Assembly: GCF_003391395.1 (NCBI RefSeq)
Contig: NZ_CP024190.1
Coordinates: forward strand, 248,001 to 312,000
Source: Mycobacterium marinum
GTDB taxonomy: Bacteria; Actinomycetota; Actinomycetes; Mycobacteriales; Mycobacteriaceae
Direction: 5' to 3'
Length of the DNA: 64,000 nucleotides
This document shows positions 52,276 to 61,027 of the stretch, piece by piece. Position 1 is the first letter of the stretch, and each line of letters starts with the position of its first letter. The translations under genes and the position numbers were made by a program. The notes beneath the pieces were generated by a model. That model did no database searches. It was given only the letters and a program-made list of their open reading frames with translations, and had not been told where the DNA came from.

Positions 52276-53841
52276 TTGAGCAATGGCTCGGTCGATGGAA
52301 TGTCGCGCCGACAGTTCATGGCCAAACTCGCGGCGGCGAGCAGCGCCGGCGCTCTGATGTCTTTGGCCGGCCCGGTGATTGAAAAGGCTTATGGGGCAGG
52401 GCCTTGTTCCGGCCATTTGACCGACATCGAGCACATTGTGTTGTTGATGCAGGAGAATCGCTCATTCGACCACTATTTCGGCACGCTCTCCGGCGTGCGA
52501 GGGTTCGACGACACCACCGATCCGGCGATATTCGACCAAAAGGGCTGGGACCCCCGGACGCAGTCGATCGACCCGGCCGGCATCACGTCGCCGTTCCGCT
52601 TCGACACCACTCGGGGCCCCCTGCTCAACGGTGAGTGCGTCAATGACCCGGTCGAGGGGTGGGTCGCGATGCACACCGCCTGGAACAACGGGGCCAACGA
52701 CAACTGGCTGCCGTCGCAGTACTCGCAGATACGCCAGGGCAACATCCCGGCCTGCATGGGCTACTACACCCGAGCGGACCTGCCGATCCACTACATGCTG
52801 GCCGACACTTTCACGATCTGCGATGACTACTACTGCTCGATGTTGACCGGGACCGCGCCCAACCGCCTGTACTGGCTGAGCGCCTGGATCGACCCGGACG
52901 GTACCAACGGTGGGCCGCTGCTGAACGAGCCGAATTTCCTGCCGCTGCAGCCGTTCAGCTGGCGCATCATGCCGGAGAATCTCGAGGATGCCGGCATTAG
53001 TTGGAAGGTGTACCAAAACAAGTTTTTCGGGCACTACCTCAATTCGCCTATCAGTGACAACGGCCTGGTTCAGGCTTTCAAGCAAACCGCCGATCCAAGG
53101 TCGAATCTCGCTCGATTCGGCATCGCCCCCACCTACCCGCAGGATTTCGTTCTCGACGTCAAAGCCAACAGGCTGCCGAAGGTTTCCTGGGTGGTCCCCA
53201 ACATCATCCAATCTGAGCATCCGGCACTGCCGGTGAACGTCGGTGCGGTTGCGATTGTGAACATATTGCGGACTTTGCTGTCCAATCCCGCGGTGTGGGA
53301 AAAGACCGCGTTGATCATCAGCTATGACGAATGCGGTTCGTTCTTCGATCACGTCACACCGCCCACGGCGCCGCCGGGAACGCCGGGCGAATATGTCACG
53401 GTGCCCGACATCGACGCGGTGTCCGGCTCCGGTGGCATCCGGGGGCCGATCGGTCTGGGCTATCGCGTGCCGTGCATCGTCATTTCGCCCTATAGCCGTG
53501 GGCCGCTGGTCGTCTCCGACACCTTCGACCACACCTCGCAGTTGCGATTGATCGAGACACGGTTCGGGGTGCCGGTGCCCAACCTGACCCCTTGGCGACG
53601 CAGTGTCACCGAGGATATGACCTCGGCGTTCAACTTTGCTGTCCCGCCGAACCCATCGCGACCCAAGTTGGATCCTCCGCTGCTCAACGCGCTGCCCAGG
53701 CTGCCCCAATGCGTCCCCAACGCGGTATTGGGATCCTTGGGGGGAGCGGCGGTGGCCAACCCGTATCGGGTGCCTTACCCGCAGGTGCCGCCCACGCAGG
53801 AGACCACGCCCGCCCGCCCGACGCCCAGCGGTCCCTGCTAA
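52276..53841 (+). CDS. Tat-exported phospholipase C
   Basis: About 521 residues from the TTG at 52276, which has AGGGAGG 8 bases upstream. A twin-arginine signal, SRRQFMAKLAAASSAGALMSLAGPVIEKAYG, covers residues of about 10-40. The catalytic start of the phosphoesterase family is HIVLLMQENRSFDHYFGTLSGVRGF, and later motifs include YDECGSFFDHVTPP and YSRGPLVVSDTFDHTSQLRLIE. It hydrolyses phosphatidylcholine-type lipids at the cell surface and is the PlcA-D family of M. tuberculosis, where the genes lie elsewhere. The Pro/Thr-rich C-terminus ends in a Cys. It is inserted between ctpB and the Rv0104-like gene. Confidence 0.9.
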   Translation: MSNGSVDGMSRRQFMAKLAAASSAGALMSLAGPVIEKAYGAGPCSGHLTDIEHIVLLMQENRSFDHYFGTLSGVRGFDDTTDPAIFDQKGWDPRTQSIDPAGITSPFRFDTTRGPLLNGECVNDPVEGWVAMHTAWNNGANDNWLPSQYSQIRQGNIPACMGYYTRADLPIHYMLADTFTICDDYYCSMLTGTAPNRLYWLSAWIDPDGTNGGPLLNEPNFLPLQPFSWRIMPENLEDAGISWKVYQNKFFGHYLNSPISDNGLVQAFKQTADPRSNLARFGIAPTYPQDFVLDVKANRLPKVSWVVPNIIQSEHPALPVNVGAVAIVNILRTLLSNPAVWEKTALIISYDECGSFFDHVTPPTAPPGTPGEYVTVPDIDAVSGSGGIRGPIGLGYRVPCIVISPYSRGPLVVSDTFDHTSQLRLIETRFGVPVPNLTPWRRSVTEDMTSAFNFAVPPNPSRPKLDPPLLNALPRLPQCVPNAVLGSLGGAAVANPYRVPYPQVPPTQETTPARPTPSGPC

Positions 53842-53981
53842 CGGCCGAAGGCGTCACCGGCCACCCGGCGGGTTGTTGCGGTAATCGGCGCCCGCGGCAC
53901 TACCGGCGGGAGTCGTCGCGGTCGGGTGTGTGCCGGCATGGCTGTGCTCCGGATTCGCCGTCGCGGGCCGAAAGCGCGTGC

Positions 53982-53995
53982 TAACTTACCAAAGG
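53982..53995 (+). promoter_or_regulatory. -10 element for a leaderless mRNA
   Basis: TAACTT at 53982-53987 ends 7 bases before the GTG at 53995, which suggests that the Rv0104-like mRNA begins at its start codon. No clear -35 was found. Confidence 0.4.
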
Positions 53996-55512
53996 TGACG
54001 CAGGTCACCACTTTTCCGCTAGTCGACGCGATCGTGTCGCGTCGGGGTGGCAGCCTGGACGGCGTTGTCGTCATCGCCGCACAGCATCTGCTGGAGACGA
54101 CGCACGCGATGCTGCGCTCGTTGTTTCGGGTCGGGCTCGACCCCCGCAACGTCGCGGTGATCGGCAAGTGTTACTCGACTCATCTCGGAGTCGCCGATGC
54201 CATGCGAGCCGACGGTGTTCACGTCGATGAGTTCAGCGCCGCCTACGCGCCCCACGAATCCTTCGACACCGAGTACACGCGACATGTGGAACGGTTTTTC
54301 GCCCAATCCTGGGATCGGCTTGCGGCTGGCCGAGCCGGCCGAGTCGTGCTGCTCGACGACGGCGGCTCGTTGCTGGCCGCCGCTGGTGCCGCACTCGACG
54401 GCACGGCCAACATCGTCGGGATCGAGCAGACGTCGGCGGGCTACGCCAAGATCGCCAACTGCGCGCTCGGGTTTCCCGTCGTCAACATCGCCCGCTCGTC
54501 GGCCAAGCTCCTCTACGAGTCGCCGATAATCGCGGGCAACGTGACACGTTGCGCCTTCGACCGCATCGAGGGCCTCGACCGCGGTGACGCCATCCTGATC
54601 ACCGGTGCGGGAGCGATCGGCAGCGCGCTGGCCGACCAGCTGCGTCCCCGTCATGAGCGGGTGGATGTGTACGACACCCGCGTGGGCCACCCGGGCCCGA
54701 TCGATCTGACCCAGGCGATCGGTGACTACGACGTGATCATCGGCGCCACCGGAGCGACCAGCGTGCCCACCGAGTTGCACGATCTACTGCGCCCCGGCGT
54801 GGTGTTGATGTCGGCGTCATCGTCTGATCGCGAGTTCTCGGGGGCTGCGTTGCGCCGGCGTGCGATTCCGGATCCCAACTGCCATGCCGACCTGCGCATC
54901 GCCGACGGCAAGCTCGATGCGACATTGCTGAACTCGGGATTTCCGGTCAACTTCGACGGCTCGGCAATGTGCGGTGACGAGTCCATGTCGCTGACCATGG
55001 CGTTGCTGGCGGCGGCGGTGCTCTACGCAGCCAGCGCGGAAGCCGCCGATATCGACTGCGATCATCCGCATCTCGGGCTGACCGACCAGGGCGACATCGT
55101 GCAGTCGTTTCTGAACATCGATGTTCCGCTGCAGGCTCTCGGCAGGCTGCCGTTGCTCTCGGTCGGCGGGTACCGTCGCCTCGAGCTGCGGTCCGGTGAC
55201 ATCGTGTTCCGTCAAGGGGAGCCGGCCTCACACTTCTACGTCGTCGAATCCGGTGAACTCGAAGCGTTTGTCGACGGCCAGCTGGTGCTGCGGCTGGTCG
55301 CCGGCGATCACTTCGGCGAAATCGCTCTGCTCAGCGGCTGGCGGCGGGCGGCCACGGTGCGGGCGAGCCAGCCCTCAGTGCTGTGGTCGCTGGACGCCGC
55401 GGCCTTCAGCGAGGTCCTCAGAGTGGACGCCACGATGCGCGAGCTTGCGCACCAGGCCATTCATTCACGGGTGAGCCGCGTGGTCGGTGCACCCAAGTCA
55501 TCGCGCGTCTAG
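53995..55512 (+). CDS. Rv0104-like protein: NAD-binding fold plus cyclic-nucleotide-binding domain
   Basis: About 505 residues from the GTG at 53995, one more than I recall for H37Rv Rv0104. The first 350 residues resemble the adenosylhomocysteinase-type Rossmann arrangement, with HLLETTHAMLRSLFRVGLDPRNVAVIGKCYSTH, DAILITGAGAIGSALADQL and DVIIGATGATSV. The last 120 residues are a cNMP-binding domain: LRSGDIVFRQGEPASHFYVVESGELEAFVDGQLVLRLVAGDHFGEIALLSGWRRAATV, where FGEIALL and the following Arg are the phosphate-binding cassette. It may be a cAMP-gated enzyme. It converges on a cyclase gene 69 bp away. Confidence 0.85.
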   Translation: MTQVTTFPLVDAIVSRRGGSLDGVVVIAAQHLLETTHAMLRSLFRVGLDPRNVAVIGKCYSTHLGVADAMRADGVHVDEFSAAYAPHESFDTEYTRHVERFFAQSWDRLAAGRAGRVVLLDDGGSLLAAAGAALDGTANIVGIEQTSAGYAKIANCALGFPVVNIARSSAKLLYESPIIAGNVTRCAFDRIEGLDRGDAILITGAGAIGSALADQLRPRHERVDVYDTRVGHPGPIDLTQAIGDYDVIIGATGATSVPTELHDLLRPGVVLMSASSSDREFSGAALRRRAIPDPNCHADLRIADGKLDATLLNSGFPVNFDGSAMCGDESMSLTMALLAAAVLYAASAEAADIDCDHPHLGLTDQGDIVQSFLNIDVPLQALGRLPLLSVGGYRRLELRSGDIVFRQGEPASHFYVVESGELEAFVDGQLVLRLVAGDHFGEIALLSGWRRAATVRASQPSVLWSLDAAAFSEVLRVDATMRELAHQAIHSRVSRVVGAPKSSRV

Positions 55513-55581
55513 CAGACCCGCGGCCCTTTGGCGTCGATCGCCAGCCCGAAGCCCGTCCCCGGACCGCTGCCGATCAGATCT

Positions 55582-56958
55582 CTACCGCTGGCCCGTGAGG
55601 TGCTCCCGGACCAGCGCACAAAGCCGCCATCGGCCCGGCACGCCCTTGAGTTCGTGTTCGCCGCGCTCGGCGAATCTGTGGCTCGAGCCGGTGACGATGT
55701 CACGCACCGTCGAGGACACCAGCACCTCACTGGAGCCGGCCAGCGCACAGACCCGGGCACCGATGTGTACGGCCAGGCCGGCGACGTCGGCCCCCCGCAC
55801 CTCGACCTCGCCCGCATGAATCCCCACCCGGACCTCGATGCCGAGCACCGCTACGGCGTCGACGACGGCGTCCGCGCAGTTGATTGCCGCACTCGGGCTG
55901 CTGAACGTCGCGACGAACCCGTCGCCCGCGGTATTGACCTCGCGCCCGCCGAACCGCTGGATCTCGTGGCGGACCAGGTTGTCGTGGTTATCGAGCAGGT
56001 CGCGCCAGCGCAGGTCACCCACGGTGGCCGCGCGCTGGGTCGAGCCGACGATGTCGGTGAACATGACCGTGGTCAGTACCCGCTCGGTGACGAAGCCGCC
56101 CCGGACGCCGGTGATGAACTCCTCGACCTCGTCGAGCAACGCGGCGGTGTCGCCGACCCAATACAAGGAATCGGAACCGGGAAGCTCGACCAAGCGCGAC
56201 CCGGCAATGTGCTCGGCCAGATAGCGGCCGTGCTCGACCGGAACGAACTTGGTGCCCACCCGATGCAGGATCAGCGTCGGCGCGGTGATGTGGGGCAGCG
56301 AGTCGCGCGCATCCGAGGCTTGAACCGCGTTGATGAAGGCGCGCGCCGTGCTGGGCGAGGCCGCCCGGTTTCCGGCCAGATCCCACCAGTCGCGGAACGC
56401 GTCGTCATGGGCCACGCTGGGCGCCATGATGCGCAGCACGTCGAACCCCTGCTCGACCGCGTCGGGATCGGTTCCGAGGGTGAGGAATGGTTCGGCGGTG
56501 TTGGACCTGATGCCCAGTTCGTAGTCGGGCGCATGCAGCGTCCGCGCGGAGGCGTTGATGAGCACCAGGCTGCGCACCCGCTCGGGATAGTCGGCGGCCA
56601 GCACCAGGGCGGTCGTCGCGGTGAACCCGGAGGCAAGAATCGTGGCTTGCTGGCATCCGGCCGCGTCCATCACGGCAATCGCATCCTCGGCCCAGAACCT
56701 CGGGCCGAGCGCATCCGGCGACGAAACCCGCGATGACAGGCCGACGCCGCGATGGTCGAACCGGATCAGGCGGGAAAACGACGCCAGACGGCGGTGAAAG
56801 CGGTACATCGACGGTTCGGAATCGATGGTGTCGACCGGAATCGAGGCCCCCGGTATGACGAGCAGGTCGATCGGATGATCCCCGATCACCTGGTAGGCGA
56901 TGTCCAGGTCGCCGCACCTGGCGTAACGAGTCCGGGGAGTTCGGGGCGCCTGCGACAC
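55582..56958 (-). CDS. alpha/beta hydrolase-class III nucleotide cyclase fusion (LipJ-like)
   Basis: A 458-residue protein in two parts. Residues 10-285 form an alpha/beta hydrolase fold, but the elbow reads LASGFTATTAL (about 108-118) with no GxSxG, so the usual Ser nucleophile is missing. Residues 293-458 are a class III cyclase catalytic domain: VMFTDIVGSTQRA with metal-binding D302 and NTAGDGFVATF with D346. The layout is that of M. tuberculosis Rv1900c (LipJ), an adenylyl cyclase. It probably makes cAMP in response to a ligand held by the inactive hydrolase part. A gene for a cNMP-binding protein converges on it. Confidence 0.88.
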   Translation of the reverse strand: MSQAPRTPRTRYARCGDLDIAYQVIGDHPIDLLVIPGASIPVDTIDSEPSMYRFHRRLASFSRLIRFDHRGVGLSSRVSSPDALGPRFWAEDAIAVMDAAGCQQATILASGFTATTALVLAADYPERVRSLVLINASARTLHAPDYELGIRSNTAEPFLTLGTDPDAVEQGFDVLRIMAPSVAHDDAFRDWWDLAGNRAASPSTARAFINAVQASDARDSLPHITAPTLILHRVGTKFVPVEHGRYLAEHIAGSRLVELPGSDSLYWVGDTAALLDEVEEFITGVRGGFVTERVLTTVMFTDIVGSTQRAATVGDLRWRDLLDNHDNLVRHEIQRFGGREVNTAGDGFVATFSSPSAAINCADAVVDAVAVLGIEVRVGIHAGEVEVRGADVAGLAVHIGARVCALAGSSEVLVSSTVRDIVTGSSHRFAERGEHELKGVPGRWRLCALVREHLTGQR

Positions 56959-56960
56959 GG

Positions 56961-57566
56961 CTACAACGTAATGATCGGAATCAGATAGCGGGCGGCGTAC
57001 TCGCGGACCGCGGCGTCATCCGAGGTATCGAGACGCTCGGTGGGAAACATGATGATGCCAACGGCAACACGCAGCAGGATGTCGGCGATGTTGGCGAGGT
57101 CGGCGTCGGGAGCATCGGCGCCGCAGCGCCGCAGCGTGTGGGCGATGCCGTCGGCGAATTGGCCGATCGGGAAGACGTGGGAGCGGGAAAACATGCCGAA
57201 TAGCTCCGGCTCGCTTTCGGCTATCCGCGAGTACAGCGGGGAATCCTGGATGAGTCGGACCCCGAGGGTGAACGCCTCGATCACCGCCTCACGCGGGTTG
57301 TGGCCGTTGGTGGCCTGGTCCAGTGCGGCGAAGAACAACTCCGCCTCGCGCCGCACGACCCGTTCGAACAGCTCGTCCTTGGTGGGAAAGCGTCGGTAGA
57401 TGGTGCTGCGGCTGACACCGGCCCGGGTGGCGACGTCTTCGATGTTCGCCCGCCGGACACCGTAGGTCTCGAAAACCGCGCGTGCGGTGTCCAGGATGGT
57501 GCGGTCGAGATCGGTGATCGACTCGACTCCGTCGGTGCTGGTCTCGGTGCCCATTCTGGACTGCAT
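56961..57566 (-). CDS. TetR family transcriptional regulator
   Basis: A 201-residue TetR protein (or 197 if the internal ATG at 57554 is used). DNA-binding residues are at about 20-70, with VSRSTIYRRFPTKDELFERVV. The C-terminal half is helical. It stops 3 bp before the cyclase start, so the two may be co-transcribed. It is divergent from the MpaB-like gene, 187 bp apart, and may control it. Confidence 0.9.
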   Translation of the reverse strand: MQSRMGTETSTDGVESITDLDRTILDTARAVFETYGVRRANIEDVATRAGVSRSTIYRRFPTKDELFERVVRREAELFFAALDQATNGHNPREAVIEAFTLGVRLIQDSPLYSRIAESEPELFGMFSRSHVFPIGQFADGIAHTLRRCGADAPDADLANIADILLRVAVGIIMFPTERLDTSDDAAVREYAARYLIPIITL

Positions 57567-57753
57567 GATAGATCGGCTCCGCCTTGCGGATCCCCCCGAA
57601 TGCCGCGTTTTCCCAGATCACTGCCCCTGATCGGGAGCCTGACGCGGGGCACCGCTCATTTGCGGCCGCCCGCCGCGGTGGCTAGGGTGACACAAAGAGA
57701 CGAACTTGTATCAGTGGTTCACTAACGACACATGGATTCGTCAAGGAGGGTGG

Positions 57754-58704
57754 ATGGCAACGGAGCTGACCGCGGGCGTGGATTTCGACACCGGTGTCCG
57801 GGAGGCCCTACCCATGCCGATCGACCGGCCCGTCGACGACGAGATCGTCGCGCAGCGGCTGGGCCCGACTTCGCTGATCTGGAAATTCTATGGAGACGTG
57901 CGCACTCAACTCTTCGGATTCCAGCGCGCGGCCGGCACCGAAAACTGCATCGAACAGCTCGGTCAGGGAGTCCTCGATCATTCGGTGGTCTTCAGCGACA
58001 CCCTGGGCCGGGCCAAGCGCACCGGACCGCCCTTGATGCGGACCGTGTATTCCGAGGACCCCCATGGGTGGGGTCGCACGGTGCGGGATTTCCACAAGCC
58101 GATCAAGGGCACCATCGGTGATGGCTCTCGGTACCACGCGTTGAATCCGGAGTTGTTCTACTGGGCCCACGCCACGTTCGTCGACCAAATCCTCTACAAC
58201 ACCGACACGTTCATCCGGAGGCTGTCCCGCGCGGAAAAGGAGCAGATCTTCGAGGAGAGCAAGATCTGGTACGGCCTTTACGGCGTCAGCGATCGAAGTC
58301 AGCCGCAAACCTATGACGAGTTCGTGGCCTACTGGGACGGCATGCTCGACCGGTTCGTCCCGCACAAGACCGTGCTCTACGGGACCGGCTATCTACGCAA
58401 AGGGATCCCTGGCCCCCGCAAGCTGCCTGCGCTGATCTGGAGGATCCTGTCTGCGCCCCTGAACGCCTACGCCCGGTTGGTGATTGTCGGAACCCTGCCG
58501 CCGCAGATGCGCGAGGTGTGTGACCTCGATTGGAACGCCAAGAAGGAGAGGCGATTTCAGCGTTTCGCCGCCCTCATACGAGGGCTGAATCCGGTGCTGG
58601 GGCGGCTGCCGGTCAGGTTGATCTACTTGCCATGGGCGGCGCAGGCGTGGACCCGCTCGGGGGTTGACCCGCGCAGGCTCCACCGCCGCGCCGTCTCGAC
58701 ATAA
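57754..58704 (+). CDS. oxygenase MpaB-like (DUF2236) protein
   Basis: About 316 residues from the ATG at 57754, set by AAGGAGG just upstream. Typical DUF2236 features are GPTSLIWKFYGDVRTQLFGFQRA, DPHGWGRTVRDFHKPIKG, and the conserved HAL-(x)-W-H-type block YHALNPELFYWAHATFVDQIL. The family includes MpaB' and latex-clearing oxygenase-like heme proteins; its mycobacterial members are uncharacterised. The His of YWAHATF is a likely heme ligand. The divergent TetR is the likely regulator. Confidence 0.82.
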   Translation: MATELTAGVDFDTGVREALPMPIDRPVDDEIVAQRLGPTSLIWKFYGDVRTQLFGFQRAAGTENCIEQLGQGVLDHSVVFSDTLGRAKRTGPPLMRTVYSEDPHGWGRTVRDFHKPIKGTIGDGSRYHALNPELFYWAHATFVDQILYNTDTFIRRLSRAEKEQIFEESKIWYGLYGVSDRSQPQTYDEFVAYWDGMLDRFVPHKTVLYGTGYLRKGIPGPRKLPALIWRILSAPLNAYARLVIVGTLPPQMREVCDLDWNAKKERRFQRFAALIRGLNPVLGRLPVRLIYLPWAAQAWTRSGVDPRRLHRRAVST

Positions 58705-58724
58705 CGGCCGCCGCGAGGAAGGCC

Positions 58725-58988
58725 CTACTGGGGCCGGGAGGCTGGATACGGCAGCAGCGCCATTTCGCGGGCGTTCTTGATCGCGGTGGCGATCTGCCGT
58801 TGTTGTTGCACGGTGAGACCGGTGACCCGACGAGAGCGGATCTTGCCGCGATCGGAGATGAACGTGCGCAACCGCGAGATGTCCTTGTAGTCGACCTCGC
58901 TGACCCCGAGCGAATCCAGCAGGTTCTTCTTGGCGGGCGTTGCCGGGGCTGTGATGGGGCGCCGAGTGCGTTTGGGGTTCTTTTTCAT
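58725..58988 (-). CDS. rpsR2: 30S ribosomal protein S18, zinc-free (C-) paralog
   Basis: An 87-residue S18 with the core IDYKD-type segment VDYKDISRLRTFISDRGKIRSRRVTGLTVQQQRQIATAIKNAR. It has no Cys, unlike the zinc-binding S18, so it is the alternative form used when zinc is scarce. It is last in the rpmB-rpmG-rpsN-rpsR operon behind Zur-type boxes. Confidence 0.95.
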   Translation of the reverse strand: MKKNPKRTRRPITAPATPAKKNLLDSLGVSEVDYKDISRLRTFISDRGKIRSRRVTGLTVQQQRQIATAIKNAREMALLPYPASRPQ

Positions 58989-58994
58989 CTGCGG

Positions 58995-59300
58995 CTACCA
59001 GCTCGCCTTGCGAACACCCGGTAGCTGACCCGCATGGGCCAACTCGCGCACTCGCACCCGCGACAATCCGAACTTGCGCAGGTGGCCGCGCGGACGGCCG
59101 TCGATGGCGTCGCGATTGCGCAGCCGTACCGCACTCGCGTCACGCGGCTGACGGCTCAGGGCGCGTTGTGCGTCGAGCCGCTGCTCGTAGCTGCTGGTGG
59201 GAGATTGGATGATCTGCTTGAGTTCGGCGCGCCGCTGGGCGTAGCGCGCGACGATGTCTCGGCGCTTGTTGTTCTTGACGATCTTGGATTTCTTGGCCAT
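58995..59300 (-). CDS. rpsN2: 30S ribosomal protein S14, zinc-free (C-) paralog
   Basis: A 101-residue S14 of the long type: MAKKSKIVKNNKRRDIVARYAQRRAELK and the C-terminal GRPRGHLRKFGLSRVRVRELAHAGQLPGV. No Cys is present; the zinc-binding S14 of about 61 residues has a CxxC pair. It lies directly after rpmG (adjacent bases) and 6 bp before rpsR2. Confidence 0.95.
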   Translation of the reverse strand: MAKKSKIVKNNKRRDIVARYAQRRAELKQIIQSPTSSYEQRLDAQRALSRQPRDASAVRLRNRDAIDGRPRGHLRKFGLSRVRVRELAHAGQLPGVRKASW

Positions 59301-59465
59301 TCAGCGTTCCTCCCGGAATGGGACGTGCTTGCGAATCACCGGGTCGTACTTGCTCAGAATGAGCCGGTCGGGGTCGTTGCGGCGGTTCTTGCGGGTGATG
59401 TAGGTGTAGCCCGTTCCCGCGGTGGAGCGAAGCTTGACTGCCGGGCGAATCTCGTTGCGCGCCAC
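59301..59465 (-). CDS. rpmG1: 50S ribosomal protein L33, zinc-free (C-) paralog
   Basis: A 54-residue L33 beginning at a [23 protein letters not shown], then [14 protein letters not shown] and a terminal [10 protein letters not shown]. No Cys is present, so it is the alternative form. Its GTG shares one base with the stop of the L28 gene, and its stop abuts the S14 start. Confidence 0.93.
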
Positions 59466-59701
59466 TAGATCTGTTCACCGGCCCGCCGGAGCCGCGCGAC
59501 CGTGGCCTCGATGCCGTCGCGGTCGATGACCTTGATGCCCTTGGCGCTGACCCGCAGCTTGATGCGACGGTTCTCCGACGGCAGGTAATAGGTCTTGAGC
59601 TGGATGTTCGGTGACCACCGTCGTCGGCTCCGGCGGTGCGAATGCGACACCGTATTGCCGAAACTCACCGTGCGACCGGTGACTTGGCATCGTGCGGACA
59701 T
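59465..59701 (-). CDS. rpmB: 50S ribosomal protein L28, alternative paralog
   Basis: A 78-residue L28: [33 protein letters not shown] and the C-terminal [21 protein letters not shown]. It has a single Cys rather than the two CxxC pairs of the zinc form. H37Rv has an rpmB at this map position (Rv0105c) and the remaining alternative genes elsewhere (Rv2055c-Rv2058c). Here all four are together. It is the first gene after the first Zur box. Confidence 0.94.
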
Positions 59702-59722
59702 GGGCGCCTCCTCAGTGCACGC

Positions 59723-59745
59723 TTATTGAAAATCATTTTCGACAA
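59723..59745 (-). promoter_or_regulatory. Zur box for the alternative ribosomal-protein operon
   Basis: The core TGAAAATCATTTTCG is at 59727-59741, in a 23-bp near-palindrome 22 bp before the L28 start. It matches the mycobacterial Zur pattern of TGAAAAT and ATTTTCA arms. Confidence 0.85.
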
Positions 59746-59778
59746 CCCCGTGTGACGCACTGTATCGTGAGTCCGATC

Positions 59779-59801
59779 TTAATGAAAATCGTTTTCAATA
59801 A
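59779..59801 (+). promoter_or_regulatory. Zur box for the G3E-L31 operon
   Basis: The core TGAAAATCGTTTTCA is at 59783-59797, an almost perfect palindrome about 30 bp before the start of the Rv0106-like gene. Its symmetry is better than that of the neighbouring box, so binding may be tighter. Confidence 0.87.
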
Positions 59802-59830
59802 CGATCGGGAGAGCTCGGGAAGGAGTGGTG

Positions 59831-61027
59831 ATGCGGACTCCCGTTGTGCTGGTGGCGGGGCAGGGCGATACCGACGACGTGACCGGCCTACTGCTGCGCC
59901 GGCCCGGAACGGCCGTTGTCGAGCATCGGTTTGATGGGCACGTGGTGAGGCGCAACATCATCACCTTTCGCCGCGGAGAACTGAGCGCTGCCGAAGAGGC
60001 GCTGGAGTTGGCGCATGGATGTGTCTCCTGCACCATCCGCAACGATCTGCTGATTCTGCTGCGCAGGCTGCACCGCCGAGACGGCGTGGACCGGATCGTG
60101 GTGCACCTGGCGCCCTGGCTGGAGCCCGAACCCATCTGCTGGGCAATCAATCACGTGCGGGTCCGGGTCGGGCCCGGCTACCCGGACGCTCCGGCCGGCC
60201 GCGACGTTCGGATCGGCGCGGTGGTGACGTGTGTGGACTCGGCGAACTGGCTGGCGCAGTCTCTCGGCGACGAGGAACTGGCCGACGGACGGACGTTCGC
60301 TCAGGTGACAGTTGGTCAGGCCGAATTCGCCGACGTGCTGGTGCTCAACCGCCCCGACCCGGTCACTCTGGCCGTGTTGCCGCGTCTGGCGCCGCGGGCG
60401 CGGATCACCGTCGGGCTCGACCGGGTCGAGTTGGCGCTGGCCAACCTCGACGACTACTCACGCAGGGGGCGCAGCGACCATCCGCACGCTTCGCTGTTGG
60501 GCGGGCGGCCTCCGTTGGGCACCGACGGTGGGGTCGGAATCGTGGAGTTCAACGCCCGCCGCCCGTTTCGGCCGGAGCGCCTGCATGACGCCGTCGACCA
60601 CTTGCTCGATGGCGTGATTCGTACCCGTGGACGCCTGTGGTTGGCCAATCGGCCCGATCAGGTCATGTGGCTCGAATCGGCGGGTGGAGGCCTGCGGGTC
60701 GCCTCGGCGGGCAAGTGGCTGGCGGCGATGTCACCCGCCGAGGTGGACCACGCCGACCCGGAGCGACGCCTGTTTGCCGAGCTGATGTGGGAATACCGCT
60801 TCGGCGACCGGCACACCGCGATGACGGTTCTGGCCTGCGGCGCCGACCGGGCGGAGATCACCCGGGTGCTGACCGGGGCGCTGCTCACCGACCGGGAGAT
60901 GGCCCGGCCACAGGATTGGCCGGCCTACGACGACCCGTTCGGCGACTGGCATGAAGACCCGTGCCACGAGACGCCGGATGAATCCGGGCAGTTCTCCGGG
61001 CACCTCAACAAAGGAGAACTGGAATGA
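59831..61027 (+). CDS. Rv0106-like CobW/G3E-family protein with a degenerate Walker A
   Basis: A 398-residue protein from the ATG at 59831, with AAGGAG 5 bases upstream. It follows H37Rv Rv0106: PVVLVAGQGDTDDVTGLLLRR at the start, HGCVSCTIRNDLLILLRRL in place of the usual CxCC, VVTCVDSANWL, and a C-terminal CobW_C domain with FRPERLHDAVDHLLDGVIRTRGRLWLANRPDQVMWLESAGGGLRVA. The GxxGxGKT nucleotide loop is replaced by GQGDTDDVT, so GTP binding in the usual way is doubtful. G3E proteins move zinc to client enzymes in zinc starvation. An ATGA overlap joins it to the L31 gene. Confidence 0.9.
   Translation: MRTPVVLVAGQGDTDDVTGLLLRRPGTAVVEHRFDGHVVRRNIITFRRGELSAAEEALELAHGCVSCTIRNDLLILLRRLHRRDGVDRIVVHLAPWLEPEPICWAINHVRVRVGPGYPDAPAGRDVRIGAVVTCVDSANWLAQSLGDEELADGRTFAQVTVGQAEFADVLVLNRPDPVTLAVLPRLAPRARITVGLDRVELALANLDDYSRRGRSDHPHASLLGGRPPLGTDGGVGIVEFNARRPFRPERLHDAVDHLLDGVIRTRGRLWLANRPDQVMWLESAGGGLRVASAGKWLAAMSPAEVDHADPERRLFAELMWEYRFGDRHTAMTVLACGADRAEITRVLTGALLTDREMARPQDWPAYDDPFGDWHEDPCHETPDESGQFSGHLNKGELE

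Noticed and set aside
55529..55543. Hairpin TGGCG-TCGAT-CGCCA between the convergent Rv0104-like and cyclase genes
   Set aside because: A five-base stem with no T-tract is too weak to call a terminator with confidence.
57713..57723. AGTG-GTT-CACT before the MpaB-like gene
   Set aside because: Four-base arms occur often by chance in GC-rich DNA; not enough to call an operator.
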